NCBI RefSeq assembly: GCF_009796285.1 | Contig: NZ_CP047020.1 | Coordinates: 8,370,001 to 8,434,000 of the forward strand | Reading direction: 5' to 3' | Length of the DNA stretch: 64,000 nucleotides | DNA from: Streptomyces broussonetiae | GTDB taxonomy: Bacteria > Actinomycetota > Actinomycetes > Streptomycetales > Streptomycetaceae | Part shown: positions 33,053-42,456 of the stretch, in pieces | Position numbering within the stretch: the stretch's first letter is position 1 | How the letters are laid out: the number at the start of each line of letters is the position of its first letter | Made by a program: the position numbers and the translations under genes | Notes under the pieces: generated by a model | What the model saw: the letters and a program-made list of their open reading frames with translations, nothing else | The model's database searches: none | What the model was told of the DNA's origin: nothing

Positions 33053-33658
33053 GTGTGGGTGAGCCGTCCTCCCTGCCACCTGCCCGTCGCCCACCGGTAC
33101 CTGGCGCCCGTCCAGGACCCTGGAGTGGGCGGCGACTGGTACGACATCATTCCGCTGGACGGGCACCGCACCGGCAACGTCGTGGGTGACTTGATGGGTC
33201 GCGGCCTGGAGGCGGCGGCCGTCATGGGCCGGATGCGCGCGGCCTCCCACGCACTGGCCCGCACAGACGTACCGCCGAGCCGGCTGATGACCAGGCTGGA
33301 CGCGTTTGTGGCCGACCTGGCGGATCAGCTCGTCACCTGCGTCCACCTGGTGGTAGACCAGAGCACCCACGAGGTCATCCTCTGCTTGGCGGGACACCTC
33401 CCGGTCAGCGCCCTGCCCCCCGACGGGCCTGCCCGAATGCTCCAGACGCCGGTCGGGGTACCGCTGGGCGTCAACGATCCGTATGGCGCAGGGGCGCCGT
33501 TCCAGCAGGCGACCCAACCCGCATATCGGGAGAGCCTCGACCAGACCGCAGACCTACTGATCAAGACCCTCCTGCCGGACATGGCCACGCCTGACGACGA
33601 CGTGACACTGCTCCTGATCGGGCTGCCGATCCCGAAGGGAGAGGACTTCCGTGCCTGA
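33053..33658 (+). pseudogene. Decayed SpoIIE-type PP2C phosphatase
   Basis: A 201-codon frame begins abruptly at the PP2C domain ('LPVAHRYLAPVQDPGVGGDW'), keeps 'VVGDLMGRGLEAAAVMGRMR' and 'CLAGHLPVSALPPDGPARML', then jumps from 'GAPFQQ' to 'TQPAYRESLDQTADLLIKTL'. The segment with the conserved LYTDGL motif is missing. The tail 'ATPDDDVTLLLIGLP' is the normal end. The upstream sensor domains are absent and no convincing start codon or SD is seen. It is most simply a degraded paralogue of the neighbouring phosphatases; an expressed, truncated domain is less likely. Confidence 0.7.
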
Positions 33659-33760
33659 TTGCCACGATGGCGGTCTTCTTCGACCCCGGACTGACGGAGT
33701 GCCCGTGCCGGCACCGGCCGCCGACGGCGACCGGTCTCGGTACATTTGTGCAGAAGGGAT

Positions 33761-33777
33761 CACGACTGTCAGTCGTG
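33761..33777. promoter_or_regulatory. Inverted repeat ahead of the symporter-phosphatase gene
   Basis: CACGACT-GTC-AGTCGTG is a perfect 7-bp dyad with a 3-bp centre, 43 bp before the ATG at 33820. It could be an operator or a leader hairpin for the fusion gene. Confidence 0.4.
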
Positions 33778-33819
33778 CGGTTGTCAGCCCGTGCTCATGA
33801 ACCTCGCAAGCGAGGCAGT

Positions 33820-36800
33820 ATGTCCGACTTGAGTGCGCCGATCGTGGCAACGTTCCTCGTGTACGTGGCCGTCATGATCGGAACAGGTGTACAGGCCTAC
33901 CGCCGTACGCACACCTTCGCCGACTTCGCCCTGGGCGGCCGCAGGCTCCCCGCTTTCGTCGCCGCCCTGTCCGCAGGGGCCAGCGACATGTCCGGCTGGC
34001 TGTTCCTCGCCTTCCCCGGAGCGGTGTACGCGGCCGGTGTCGGCGCCGGCTGGATCGCGGTCGGGCTGGTGCTCGGTACGTATCTCAACTGGTTGTTCGT
34101 CGCGCCGAGGCTGCGCACCTACACCGAGCGGGCAGGGAACGCGGTGAGCCTGTCGGCCTACCTGGAGGAGCGGTTCGAGGACCGCACACGGATGCTCCGG
34201 ATGGTCTCGGCGGCGGTCACCCTTGTGTTCTTCACGGTGTACGTCGCCAGTGGACTGGTGGCCGGCGGGCTGCTTTTCGGGCACATCTTCGGCGCCGGTT
34301 TCCGGCTCGGGGTAGCCCTGACCGCCCTGGTGATCGTCGTCTACTCGTGCCTGGGCGGCTTCCTGGCCGTGAGCCTGACGCACGTCATGCAGGCCACGCT
34401 GATGTTCCTCGCCCTGCTCGTCCTCCCCGTCGTCGGTATCGCGACGCTCGGCGGCTTCGGTGCGCTTCGTGACTCCCTCAACACCAAGACGCCCAGCCTG
34501 CTGGACATGGGTGCCAAAGTCGACTTCGTGAACGGACGGTGGTCGGCAGGCGGCGGATCGCTCGGCGCCGTCGCGATCATCTCATTGCTCTCCTGGGGCC
34601 TCGGCTATTTCGGGCAGCCGCACATCCTGGCCCGCTTCATGGGCATCCGCAGCACCAGTGCCGTGCCGGCGGCCCGCCGTATCGAGACCGGGTGGGTGGT
34701 CGTGGTGCTGGCCGGTGCCACAGTGGTCGGCCTGCTGGGCATCGCGCGGTTCGGCACACCGCTCCATGACCCGCAGACGGTATACATCGCTCTGAGCCGG
34801 ACCCTGTTCAGTCCGTGGGGCGCCGGTGTGATGCTGATCGCGGTACTCGCCGCGATCATCTCGACCGCGGACAGCCAGCTCCTCGTGTCGTCCGTCGCCC
34901 TCACGGAGGACTTCTACCACGCGTTCCTCAAGCGGCGCGCCTCGGACGAGGCACTGGTGTGGGTGGGGCGCTCCGCCGTCGTCGCCGTGACCCTCGTGGC
35001 CTCCCTGATCGCGCTGCGAGGCGGCGGGCTGCTGGGGATCGTGGGCTACGCCTGGGCGGGCTTCGGGGCCGCTTTCGGCCCGGTGGTCCTGCTTTCGCTG
35101 TACTGGCCCCGCATGACCTGGGCGGGGGCCATGGCCGGGATCGTGTCCGGCGCAGTCACGGTGCTCCTGTGGCGTGTGATCAAGCCGCTGCACGGCCCCT
35201 TCTGGTCGGGCATCTACGAGATGATTCCGGGCGTCCTGGTCGCCACTCTCGCGGCACTGATCTTCGGCAGGTTCGTCGGCCGGCCTCCGAAACGTGCCTT
35301 CTGGCGGATGCCGGGCGGCGGAGTGAGCCAGCTGATGCTCACCCCGTTCCTCAGCCACGCACCGGTCGGCATCGCCGTCCTCGACACGGATCTGCGGTAC
35401 GTCTGGGTGAACGAGCCACTGGACCGCCAGATCCCCCTCAAACGACGGCTGGGGCGGCGGATGGGGGAGATCCTGCCGCAAGCCGAGGCCGACGCCTTCG
35501 AGGAGAAGATGCACGAAGTTCTCCGGACCGGCGCGCCGGTGATGGACTACGAGTACCGCGGCGCCGGCTTCACGGTGCACGACCGAAGCCGCGCGATCTC
35601 CGCCTCCTTCTTCGCGATGAAGGACCGCCACGACCGGAACGTCGGCATCTGGTACATGATCATCGACGTCACCGAACGATGGCGGGCCCAGGAACGCCTG
35701 GCCCTGCTGAACGACGCCGCCGCGCGCATCGGCAGCACCCTGGACGTCACCCGGACCGCGCAGGAACTGGCTGACGACGCGGTGCCGGCCGTCGCCGACT
35801 TCGTCGCCGTCGACCTGCTGGACTCGGTCATGAGAGGCGAGGAGCCGACACCCGGGCCGGTCGGCATGGCGCCCGTCATCCGCCGCGCGGCCCAGCAGTC
35901 GGTCCGGGAGGGCTGCCCCGAGGCGTCACTGGCCGTGGGGGAAACAGTCCGACGTGCGCCCGCGACGCCCGTGACCCGCTGTCTGCTCGAGAGCAAGACC
36001 CTGGTCGAACGGGTTCTGGACCGGACCAACAGTCCGTGGGTGACCGTGGACGAGACGCTGGGCGCCTCGTTCCTGGACTACGACTTCCGCTCGGTGATGG
36101 TGGTCCCCGTTCGGGCGCGCGGCGTCACCCTGGGGGTGGCGACGTTCGCCCGGTCCCGGAGGCTGGGCCCCTTCGAGGACGACGACGTCCGCCTCGCCGA
36201 GGAACTCGTCTCCCGCGCTGCGGTGTGCATCGACAACGCACGCCGCTTCACCCGCGAGCGCACCGCGGCCCGCTCCATGCAGCGCTACCTGCTGCCGCAG
36301 GACCTGACGGGAGGGTCCGCTCTCGCGGTGGCCTCGTGGTACCTGCCGGCGGACGCCCCCAGTGGTGTGGGCGGCGACTGGTTCGACGTGATCCCGCTCT
36401 CCGGAGCACGTGTCGCCCTGGTCGTCGGAGACGTGGCCGGGCACGGTATCAACGCCGCGGCGACCATGGGGCGCCTGCGCGTCGCGGTACGCACGCTCGC
36501 CAACCTCGACCTGTCCCCGGACGAACTGCTGGCCCGTCTGGACGACCTGGTCATCGGCCTCATGGGGGCGCACGACATCGATGCTGCGTTGGCGGCCGAG
36601 GACGAGGCGACGGGCACCGCATTCCTGGGCGCCACCTGCCTGTACGCCGTCTACGACCCGGTCAGCAGGCTGTGCACAATGGCCCGAGCAGGTCACCTTC
36701 CCCCGGTGATCGTCGCTCCAGACCGCGCCGCCGACATTCTGGACCTGCCCGCCGGACCACCACTCGGCCTCGGCTACCTCCCCTTCGAGGCCATCGAGAC

Positions 36801-37404
36801 CGAGCTGGAAGACGGCAGCCTCATCGCCCTCTACACCGACGGCCTCATCGAGTCCGTCGACCGGGACATCGACATCGGGCTCTCCCGGCTGGGCAATGCC
36901 CTCGCAGCCCCCCTGCCCACCCTGGCGGAGACCGGCCGACGAGTGATCGACAGCCTACTGACGGGTCCGCCTGCCGACGACGCGGCCCTGCTCCTCGCCC
37001 GGACCCGTGTCCTGGCCCCGGACCGCGTCGCCTCCTGGGACCTGCCCAGCGATCCGGCTGCCGTCGCGCACGCCCGCGACCTCGCGGCTCAGAAGCTGAC
37101 GGAGTGGGGCATCCCCGATCTCACGTTCACCACGGAACTCATCGTCAGTGAACTGGTGACCAACGCGATCCGCCATGCGGCTGGGCCGGTCTGCCTGCGC
37201 TTGATCCGGGATCGCGGCCTGATCTGCGAGGTCTCCGACGCCAGCAGCACCGCGCCACGGCTACGTCACGCGCGGACCACCGACGAGGGGGGACGAGGCC
37301 TGCTGATCGTTGCCCAGATGGCCCACCGGTGGGGCACTCGGTACACGAAGACCGGCAAGATCATCTGGACGGAGCAGGTCATTGCGGCCGACGCGATCGG
37401 CTAG
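33820..37404 (+). CDS. PutP-like sodium/solute symporter fused to PAS-GAF-PP2C-HATPase phosphatase
   Basis: 1194 residues in one uninterrupted frame; GAGG lies four bases before the ATG. Residues 1-480 are a full SLC5 symporter of the proline-permease type. They include 'ALGGRRLPAFVAALSAGASD' and then 'MSGWLFLAFPGAVYAAG' (the SDMSGW sodium/substrate motif), 'SWGLGYFGQPHILARFMGI', 'IISTADSQLLVSSVALTED' (the Ser-Thr sodium-site pair) and 'GYAWAGFGAAFGPVVLLSLY'. A PAS domain (about 510-625), GAF (about 637-808; ends 'RAAVCIDNARRF') and PP2C (about 845-1062; 'GVGGDWFDVIPLSG', 'VVGDVAGHGINAAATMG', 'DDAALLLARTRV') follow. An RsbW-like HATPase (about 1095-1194; 'ELIVSELVTNAIRHAAGP') ends the protein. 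Every catalytic motif checked is intact. It is likely a transporter-coupled sensor that signals by dephosphorylating an anti-anti-sigma factor. Confidence 0.93.
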   Translation: MSDLSAPIVATFLVYVAVMIGTGVQAYRRTHTFADFALGGRRLPAFVAALSAGASDMSGWLFLAFPGAVYAAGVGAGWIAVGLVLGTYLNWLFVAPRLRTYTERAGNAVSLSAYLEERFEDRTRMLRMVSAAVTLVFFTVYVASGLVAGGLLFGHIFGAGFRLGVALTALVIVVYSCLGGFLAVSLTHVMQATLMFLALLVLPVVGIATLGGFGALRDSLNTKTPSLLDMGAKVDFVNGRWSAGGGSLGAVAIISLLSWGLGYFGQPHILARFMGIRSTSAVPAARRIETGWVVVVLAGATVVGLLGIARFGTPLHDPQTVYIALSRTLFSPWGAGVMLIAVLAAIISTADSQLLVSSVALTEDFYHAFLKRRASDEALVWVGRSAVVAVTLVASLIALRGGGLLGIVGYAWAGFGAAFGPVVLLSLYWPRMTWAGAMAGIVSGAVTVLLWRVIKPLHGPFWSGIYEMIPGVLVATLAALIFGRFVGRPPKRAFWRMPGGGVSQLMLTPFLSHAPVGIAVLDTDLRYVWVNEPLDRQIPLKRRLGRRMGEILPQAEADAFEEKMHEVLRTGAPVMDYEYRGAGFTVHDRSRAISASFFAMKDRHDRNVGIWYMIIDVTERWRAQERLALLNDAAARIGSTLDVTRTAQELADDAVPAVADFVAVDLLDSVMRGEEPTPGPVGMAPVIRRAAQQSVREGCPEASLAVGETVRRAPATPVTRCLLESKTLVERVLDRTNSPWVTVDETLGASFLDYDFRSVMVVPVRARGVTLGVATFARSRRLGPFEDDDVRLAEELVSRAAVCIDNARRFTRERTAARSMQRYLLPQDLTGGSALAVASWYLPADAPSGVGGDWFDVIPLSGARVALVVGDVAGHGINAAATMGRLRVAVRTLANLDLSPDELLARLDDLVIGLMGAHDIDAALAAEDEATGTAFLGATCLYAVYDPVSRLCTMARAGHLPPVIVAPDRAADILDLPAGPPLGLGYLPFEAIETELEDGSLIALYTDGLIESVDRDIDIGLSRLGNALAAPLPTLAETGRRVIDSLLTGPPADDAALLLARTRVLAPDRVASWDLPSDPAAVAHARDLAAQKLTEWGIPDLTFTTELIVSELVTNAIRHAAGPVCLRLIRDRGLICEVSDASSTAPRLRHARTTDEGGRGLLIVAQMAHRWGTRYTKTGKIIWTEQVIAADAIG

Positions 37405-37594
37405 CCCGGCGGGCGGATCCGCCGTCGCCGAACAACGTGGATCTGATGGCTCCGGCAGGCGGGGCAGCGGGGCGACTGCCTGCCGTCAAAGTGGTGGACG
37501 GGGGCGATCCTGTCATACCGGTCCGCCAGACTTCCGGCTGACATGGCTGGCCGGTCGCGCCGGCCACCGCCCGTGCCGCGGAACCGCCACCGGC

Positions 37595-37916
37595 ATGGGC
37601 TTCGGGTTCGTCGAGGTGATGGTCCTGGAGTTCGACCGCCTGGCGCCCGTGTACGGGCGTGTGGTGGTCGGCGTGGCCATCCACCAGGACGGCACCCCGC
37701 AGGTGCGGGGACATCTCCAATGCTGGTGTGGTCATTGTCCAGGGGTACCAGCAGCTGCTGGCGGACGACTTCTCACAGGTCGCCGATGCCACGGCCGCGA
37801 CGGTTGCCGAGTTCACCCGAGGATCCTCCGGGGTGTGGGGCATACACGAGATGATCAGGGGCTTTGAGGGCGACCCGGTGCTCTTCAGCGCTGAAATGGG
37901 CAGTCCGCAGAGATGA
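37595..37916 (+). pseudogene. Unknown gene split by a frameshift
   Basis: One frame from ATG 37595 reads 'GFGFVEVMVLEFDRLAPVYG' then 'RVVVGVAIHQDGTPQVRG'. The next frame continues 'DISNAGVVIVQGYQQLLADD' and 'FTRGSSGVWGIHEMIRGFEG' to the stop at 37916. The two halves join smoothly at about 37706-37712 (GTGCGGGGAC) if one base of the G run is dropped. Either the gene is truly broken or the base is an assembly/sequencing error. The product, about 106 residues, is not recognised. The remaining DNA of this gap (37405-37594 and 37917-38074) shows only the palindrome GGCGGATCCGCC at 37412-37423. Confidence 0.45.
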
Positions 37917-38074
37917 CCGCTGCCCAGGTCTTTCGATCAGCGGCCGGCTTCCTTGCGGTTCCGGACAACCCCACGGAAGGGCGCTGGTGCTCGTAACGCG
38001 TGTGGCGGCGCTCGACGCGGCCGGGAGACGATTTCCCGTTCCAGGAGGCGCGGCGCTCTCCGTCGCCGGCGCCG

Positions 38075-40354
38075 TCACCCACCTCGGTGCGCGGGCCCTG
38101 ATCCGTTACCTTCCGCAGCCAGGGTCGCCCGCACCCGCTGCTCCTCGCGAGCAGAGCCGACGTCCCGTTCCAGGGGTGTGCGGCTCACGGCTGTCGCGAG
38201 GTCTTCCAAGGCCCGTTTTTGCAGTTCCGCCTCGCGCCGCACGACCGGGCTCCCATTGCCGGCGGCGTTCTCCCACGCGTGGAGCGCCTCCTCCACGCGT
38301 CCCCAGTCCGGATTCCTGTGCTCGCGCACGGCGACTGCCGCCTTCGCCGTGTCCGTCTCCAGGGCCTCGGCGAACCGCTCCGCCTCGGGGACGACACGGC
38401 TGTCGGCCCGCGGGACGTGGCTCTCCATGAGCATCGCCGCGCGGCCGAACCCCTTGAGCGCCTCCTGGGCCTCCCGCGCCTCGCGCGACGTCAGCCCCCT
38501 GGGGCGGACCGGTTCCCGCCTTGCCCGGTCGTATGCCTCCTGCCAGGCGGCACGTGCCTCCCTGCTCGCCAGCAGTGCCCTGCGCATGTCGGCGTGATGC
38601 TCCCGGGTCGGTTCGGCGTAGTTGCGGAGCACCGCGGCCGCGTAGCGGCCGTTGGCGGCGAGCCAGTCCGCAAGCCGGCCCGGCAGCCGGGGTGTCTCCC
38701 AGGCGGGGAACACCACGTACGCCAGCATGGCCAGGGCCCCGCCGAGCAGGGTGAGCACCACCCGCTCCGGGACTGTCTGCTCCCATGCCTGTCCGCCCAT
38801 GCCGAGCAGGAAGACGACGTACGCGGCGGTGAAGCACTGGGAGTAGGCGTAGCCGGTGCGGTTCACCGTGTACGACAGGCCCGCCGCGACCACCGCCAGC
38901 GCGCCGGACACGTGGGCGTCCGGGCTCAGGGCCCGCACCATCCCGGTGGCGAGCGCGACCCCGGCCAGGGTTCCGGCGAACCGGGCCACCGCACGCGCGT
39001 ACGTCCGGTGGAAGTCCGGCCGCATCACCATCACCGAGGCGAGGGGCGCCCAGTAGCCGTGGCCCAGGGGGAGCCGGGCGGCGATCAGATAGCCGAGCGT
39101 GGCCACCGCCGCCAGGCGGACGGCGTGCCGGAACACGGGCGAGTCCCGGCGGAACTCACGGCGGACCGCCCGGACGACGACCGGGACCAGCCGGTGCATG
39201 GTCGGGCGCACCAGGAACTGGGCGCCGGCGAGGCCGGGCGGCGTGGGTGTCCGCCCGCGGGCACAGCCGCTCCCGGCGATCTCCAACGCCTCGCCGAGCA
39301 GTTCCACGAGCCGCTCGGCGGCTTGCCGCGCGGAGCCCTCCAGCACCTCGTGCTCCTCGTCGACGCACAGGACGTCCATGCTCCCGGGCCGCACCTCGGC
39401 GGGAGTGCCGCGGCGGATCGAACGGGCGGCCGCATCCAGAACGTCGGCGGCCGCGTCCAGCAACTCCCGCGCGCGGTCCCGCCCGGGTCCCTCCGCCGGG
39501 GCGCCCACGTCCGGGTCGGCGAGCGCGGCGACGACCGGCCGAATGCGCTCGGCGAGTCCCCGCGGGCCGTGCAGGACGGGGGGACGGGTGCGGGCCTGTG
39601 ACGGCGTCACGGCAGCCGCGTCCCGGGCCGTCATCAACGGCTCCGGGTCGAACGGGGCGGTCGGGTCGTGCCGCAACCGGCGGGCGTAGTCCGCCACGGC
39701 GGCCAGGGCCTCGGCGAGCGCGTCACGATGCGCTCCCCAACGCCGGATCGGGAACAGCAGGATCAGCACGGCCTGCGTCACGCCCCCGAGCGCGATGACC
39801 CCGGCGTGCTCCAGGGCGTGCCCGACGCTCGTGGGCAGGGTGATGGTCACCAGCATGCTGCCGACCGTCGTCGCTGCGACGATCCCAGCGGTCGATCCGA
39901 CGGCCCACGCCATTCCCGCGGCAAAGGCCCATACGGCCAGCAGCGGCAGGAACGTCACGAGTCGCCCCGCCGCCAGGTAACCCACGAAGGTGCTGAGCGC
40001 CAGACCCGCGCCCGCGCCGAGCGCGATCACCTTGCGTGGACGCCAGGTGCGCTGGAAGGTGGCCCCACCCGCGGAGTAGGCGCCGAGGGCGGCGGACGCG
40101 GCATACGCAGGGGAGACCAGCCACAGCGTCGGCCCGACGACGATCGCCACCCCAGCGGCCGTGCGGAGCGCGAGCAGGGGCTCCAGCCGCGTCTCCTCGA
40201 TCGTGAGCCCGGATCGCACGACCTCCCTGAAGGCCCGCCGCCACGTCACGGATGTGAGCCTAGCCGGAGTGCCCTGCCAGGTCGCGTCGGCCGCGGCCGA
40301 CGCTTCCTGTGCGCTGCGGATAGGCGGGCGCACACCCCGGATCGGGTCGAACAC
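38075..40354 (-). CDS. FUSC-family (aromatic-acid/fusaric-acid-exporter-like) membrane protein
   Basis: 759 residues, GTG start. Two clusters of membrane helices (about 60-190 and 415-560) flank a long cytoplasmic helical region, the YccS/AaeB/FUSC layout. Motifs include 'GAYSAGGATFQRTWRPRKVI', 'PIRRWGAHRDALAEALAAVA', and in the second half 'LPLGHGYWAPLASVMVMRPD' plus 'TYARAVARFAGTLAGVALAT', the FUSC signature. The C-terminal 200 residues are charged and helical. It may export aromatic or other small acids with the proton gradient. It stands alone between the frameshifted gene (convergent) and the formaldehyde dehydrogenase gene. Confidence 0.87.
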   Translation of the reverse strand: MFDPIRGVRPPIRSAQEASAAADATWQGTPARLTSVTWRRAFREVVRSGLTIEETRLEPLLALRTAAGVAIVVGPTLWLVSPAYAASAALGAYSAGGATFQRTWRPRKVIALGAGAGLALSTFVGYLAAGRLVTFLPLLAVWAFAAGMAWAVGSTAGIVAATTVGSMLVTITLPTSVGHALEHAGVIALGGVTQAVLILLFPIRRWGAHRDALAEALAAVADYARRLRHDPTAPFDPEPLMTARDAAAVTPSQARTRPPVLHGPRGLAERIRPVVAALADPDVGAPAEGPGRDRARELLDAAADVLDAAARSIRRGTPAEVRPGSMDVLCVDEEHEVLEGSARQAAERLVELLGEALEIAGSGCARGRTPTPPGLAGAQFLVRPTMHRLVPVVVRAVRREFRRDSPVFRHAVRLAAVATLGYLIAARLPLGHGYWAPLASVMVMRPDFHRTYARAVARFAGTLAGVALATGMVRALSPDAHVSGALAVVAAGLSYTVNRTGYAYSQCFTAAYVVFLLGMGGQAWEQTVPERVVLTLLGGALAMLAYVVFPAWETPRLPGRLADWLAANGRYAAAVLRNYAEPTREHHADMRRALLASREARAAWQEAYDRARREPVRPRGLTSREAREAQEALKGFGRAAMLMESHVPRADSRVVPEAERFAEALETDTAKAAVAVREHRNPDWGRVEEALHAWENAAGNGSPVVRREAELQKRALEDLATAVSRTPLERDVGSAREEQRVRATLAAEGNGSGPAHRGG

Positions 40355-40680
40355 TTACACCTGTCCTCGGACGCAACCTGACATGCCGGACGCCACCACG
40401 GACCTTGACGGAAGTCCTCGCGGATCGGCGAAGACGCCAACCATGGCTATGACTGCAGGAGCGCGTTCAGACCCGGCCTGTCGAGTAGGCGCCCGGCAGG
40501 CCCGGGGGAGGCGTCCGTCATCCGTTCTACCGGGCCGGACGCGGGCGATCGCCCCTGGTTCAGGTCCGACCGGAGAGCAAGCGAAACGCCGTCCGTCAGT
40601 CCCGGTGGAGCCGGGGTCGATCGCCACTCGCCGGCCGGACCCATCCCCGGGAACAGGCGGACGGCGGCCCTCGGGTCTCC
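40355..40680. other. 326-bp intergenic stretch
   Basis: This separates the FUSC gene start from the formaldehyde dehydrogenase stop, both minus-strand. It should contain the FUSC promoter. I see no gene, strong palindrome or terminator-like hairpin. Confidence 0.4.
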
Positions 40681-41856
40681 TTACCGCCTGTGGCCGTTGC
40701 CGTGTCCGTTGGGATGCAGGACCACCTTGGTCCAGCCCTCGTCACGGGCGTCGAAGTGCTCGTAGGCGGTGGGGGCCTCGTCCAGGCTGAGCTCGTGGGA
40801 GACGACGAAACTCGGCTTCGCCTTCCCGCCGGCGATCAGATCCCGCAGCGCCCGGTTGTACTTCTTCACCGGCGCCTGCCCGGTCCCCATGCGCTGGCCC
40901 TTGAACCACATCATGCCGAAGTCGATCGGGACCTTGCCCTGAGCTTCCAGCTCCCCCTGGGCCTCCGCGCCGCCGGGGTCCTGGGGCAGGAACACGCCCA
41001 CCACGCCGATGCCGCCCGTGAACCTGACCGAGTCAATCAGGCCGTTGAGCGTGAGGCTGGCGTCCTCGTGTCCCTCAGGGTCGTGTGCCTGGTAGCCGAC
41101 GCATTCGCAGCCGTTGTCGGCGCCCAGACCGAGGGTGGCCTCCTTGACGACCTCCGCCGGGTTCTGCTCGGCGGTGTTGATCGGGATGGCCCCGATCTCC
41201 TCCGCCTTGCGCAGCCGGTCGGGCTGGTAGTCGGCCGTCCAGACGCGGCCGGCGCCCTTGAGGAGGGCGGAGTAGGTCGCCATCAGCCCGACGGGACCGG
41301 CACCGAAGACGATGGTCTGGTCGCCCGGCTTGACGTGGGCCATCTCGGTGGCGTGATAGCCGGTCGGGAAGATATCGGCGAGCATCACGTAGTCGGTCTG
41401 CCGCTCGGCGGCGTCCTCGCCCAGTCGCAACGCGTTGAAGTCGCCGTAGGGCACGCGCAGCAGCTCCGCCTGGCCACCCTGGTAGGGCCCCATGTCGGCG
41501 AATCCGTAGGCGGCTCCCGCAAGCGCCGGTTCCGGCTGCATGGTCAGGCAGTAATTGGTCAGGCCCTGCTCACACTGCTTGCAGAAGCCGCAGGCGATGT
41601 TGAAAGGCAGGACCACATACTCGCCCACCTGGATCTTGCGGACGGCCGAGCCGACCTCCACGACCTGGCCCATGTTCTCGTGTCCCAGGGTGCGGCCGGA
41701 CTCGAACGAGGTGCGGCCCTCGTACATGTGCAGGTCCGAACCGCAGATGTTCGTGGTGGTGATCTTGACGATGATGTCGCAGGGGTGCTCGATCTTCGCG
41801 TCCGGTACGTCCTTCACTGTGACCGTTCGCGGTCCTTCGTATACCGCTGCTTTCAT
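40681..41856 (-). CDS. fdhA: Glutathione-independent formaldehyde dehydrogenase (zinc-dependent MDR family)
   Basis: 391 residues from the ATG at 41856, with AGGGAAG upstream. It oxidises formaldehyde (or dismutates it with a bound NAD) in the cytoplasm. The catalytic-zinc Cys lies in 'ITTTNICGSDLHMYEGRTSF', with 'GRTLGHENMGQVVEVG' behind it. The structural-zinc cysteines lie in 'ACGFCKQCEQGLTNYC'. The NAD Rossmann is 'TIVFGAGPVGLMATYSALL'. 'GFADMGPYQGGQAELLRVPY' is typical of the Pseudomonas-type FdhA rather than ordinary alcohol dehydrogenases. A His/Gly-rich tail ('HPNGHGNGHRR') ends the protein. In this stress-gene region a detoxifying role is likely. Confidence 0.9.
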   Translation of the reverse strand: MKAAVYEGPRTVTVKDVPDAKIEHPCDIIVKITTTNICGSDLHMYEGRTSFESGRTLGHENMGQVVEVGSAVRKIQVGEYVVLPFNIACGFCKQCEQGLTNYCLTMQPEPALAGAAYGFADMGPYQGGQAELLRVPYGDFNALRLGEDAAERQTDYVMLADIFPTGYHATEMAHVKPGDQTIVFGAGPVGLMATYSALLKGAGRVWTADYQPDRLRKAEEIGAIPINTAEQNPAEVVKEATLGLGADNGCECVGYQAHDPEGHEDASLTLNGLIDSVRFTGGIGVVGVFLPQDPGGAEAQGELEAQGKVPIDFGMMWFKGQRMGTGQAPVKKYNRALRDLIAGGKAKPSFVVSHELSLDEAPTAYEHFDARDEGWTKVVLHPNGHGNGHRR

Positions 41857-42024
41857 GATGACTTCCCTTGATGTCGCGGCATGGCGGTGATGGAGAGAGC
41901 GCAACGAGCCTGACCCTCGCAAGTACTGCGACTCCGGCACACCTCCGAGAGCCGTTCACCTGGATTAGACGGATCGGTCAATTGCCGTCGGCCCGCCAGG
42001 CGGAGCAACCGCGCTCCGGCGGTG

Positions 42025-42456
42025 TTACGTCCGGGTCCCCGTCGGCCCCGAGGCGAAACAACCACGTACCGACCGATCAGCGGAATCTCCGGACCCGGAC
42101 GACCACCAACCGACGGCACATCTCCGACTGAGGCCAGTCACCCGCCAGTCCCCGTGGTCGTCCTGCAGCACGCTGCGACGCTCCTGTTCGCGCTTGGAGT
42201 AGGCGGCTGCCCGGATCGCCTCGTCGCTCTCCAGGCCCGATCCCAGCGCGCCACCCACCGTGGCGACCGAAGCGACGAACCAGGACAACGTCCAGTACTC
42301 CGTGACGTGCAGCGGCGTTCGTGTCGGGGAAGCGAACACTCGGTCGTTGAGGATGAACAGCGCCCACACCAGGTTGATGACCACCACATCCACGTAGCAG
42401 ACGATCACCCCGATACCCACGGTCACGACCGTCGAGGCGTTGTTGAGCGAAGTGGT
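42025..42456 (-). pseudogene. C-terminal part of a membrane protein, N-terminus lost
   Basis: Read on the minus strand, the frame gives two hydrophobic helices ('TVVTVGIGVIVCYVDVVVIN' running into 'LVWALFILNDRV', and 'TEYWTLSWFVASVATVGGAL'). A charged tail with 'AAAYSKREQERRS' follows. Directly upstream the sequence switches into a transposase fragment, so the start of the gene is missing. The protein is not recognised. Confidence 0.5.

Noticed and set aside
33667..33819. A 51-codon N-terminal extension of the symporter fusion
   Set aside because: It is Cys/Arg-rich, lacks an SD and is absent from PutP-type proteins; the ATG at 33820 has an SD and matches the family start.
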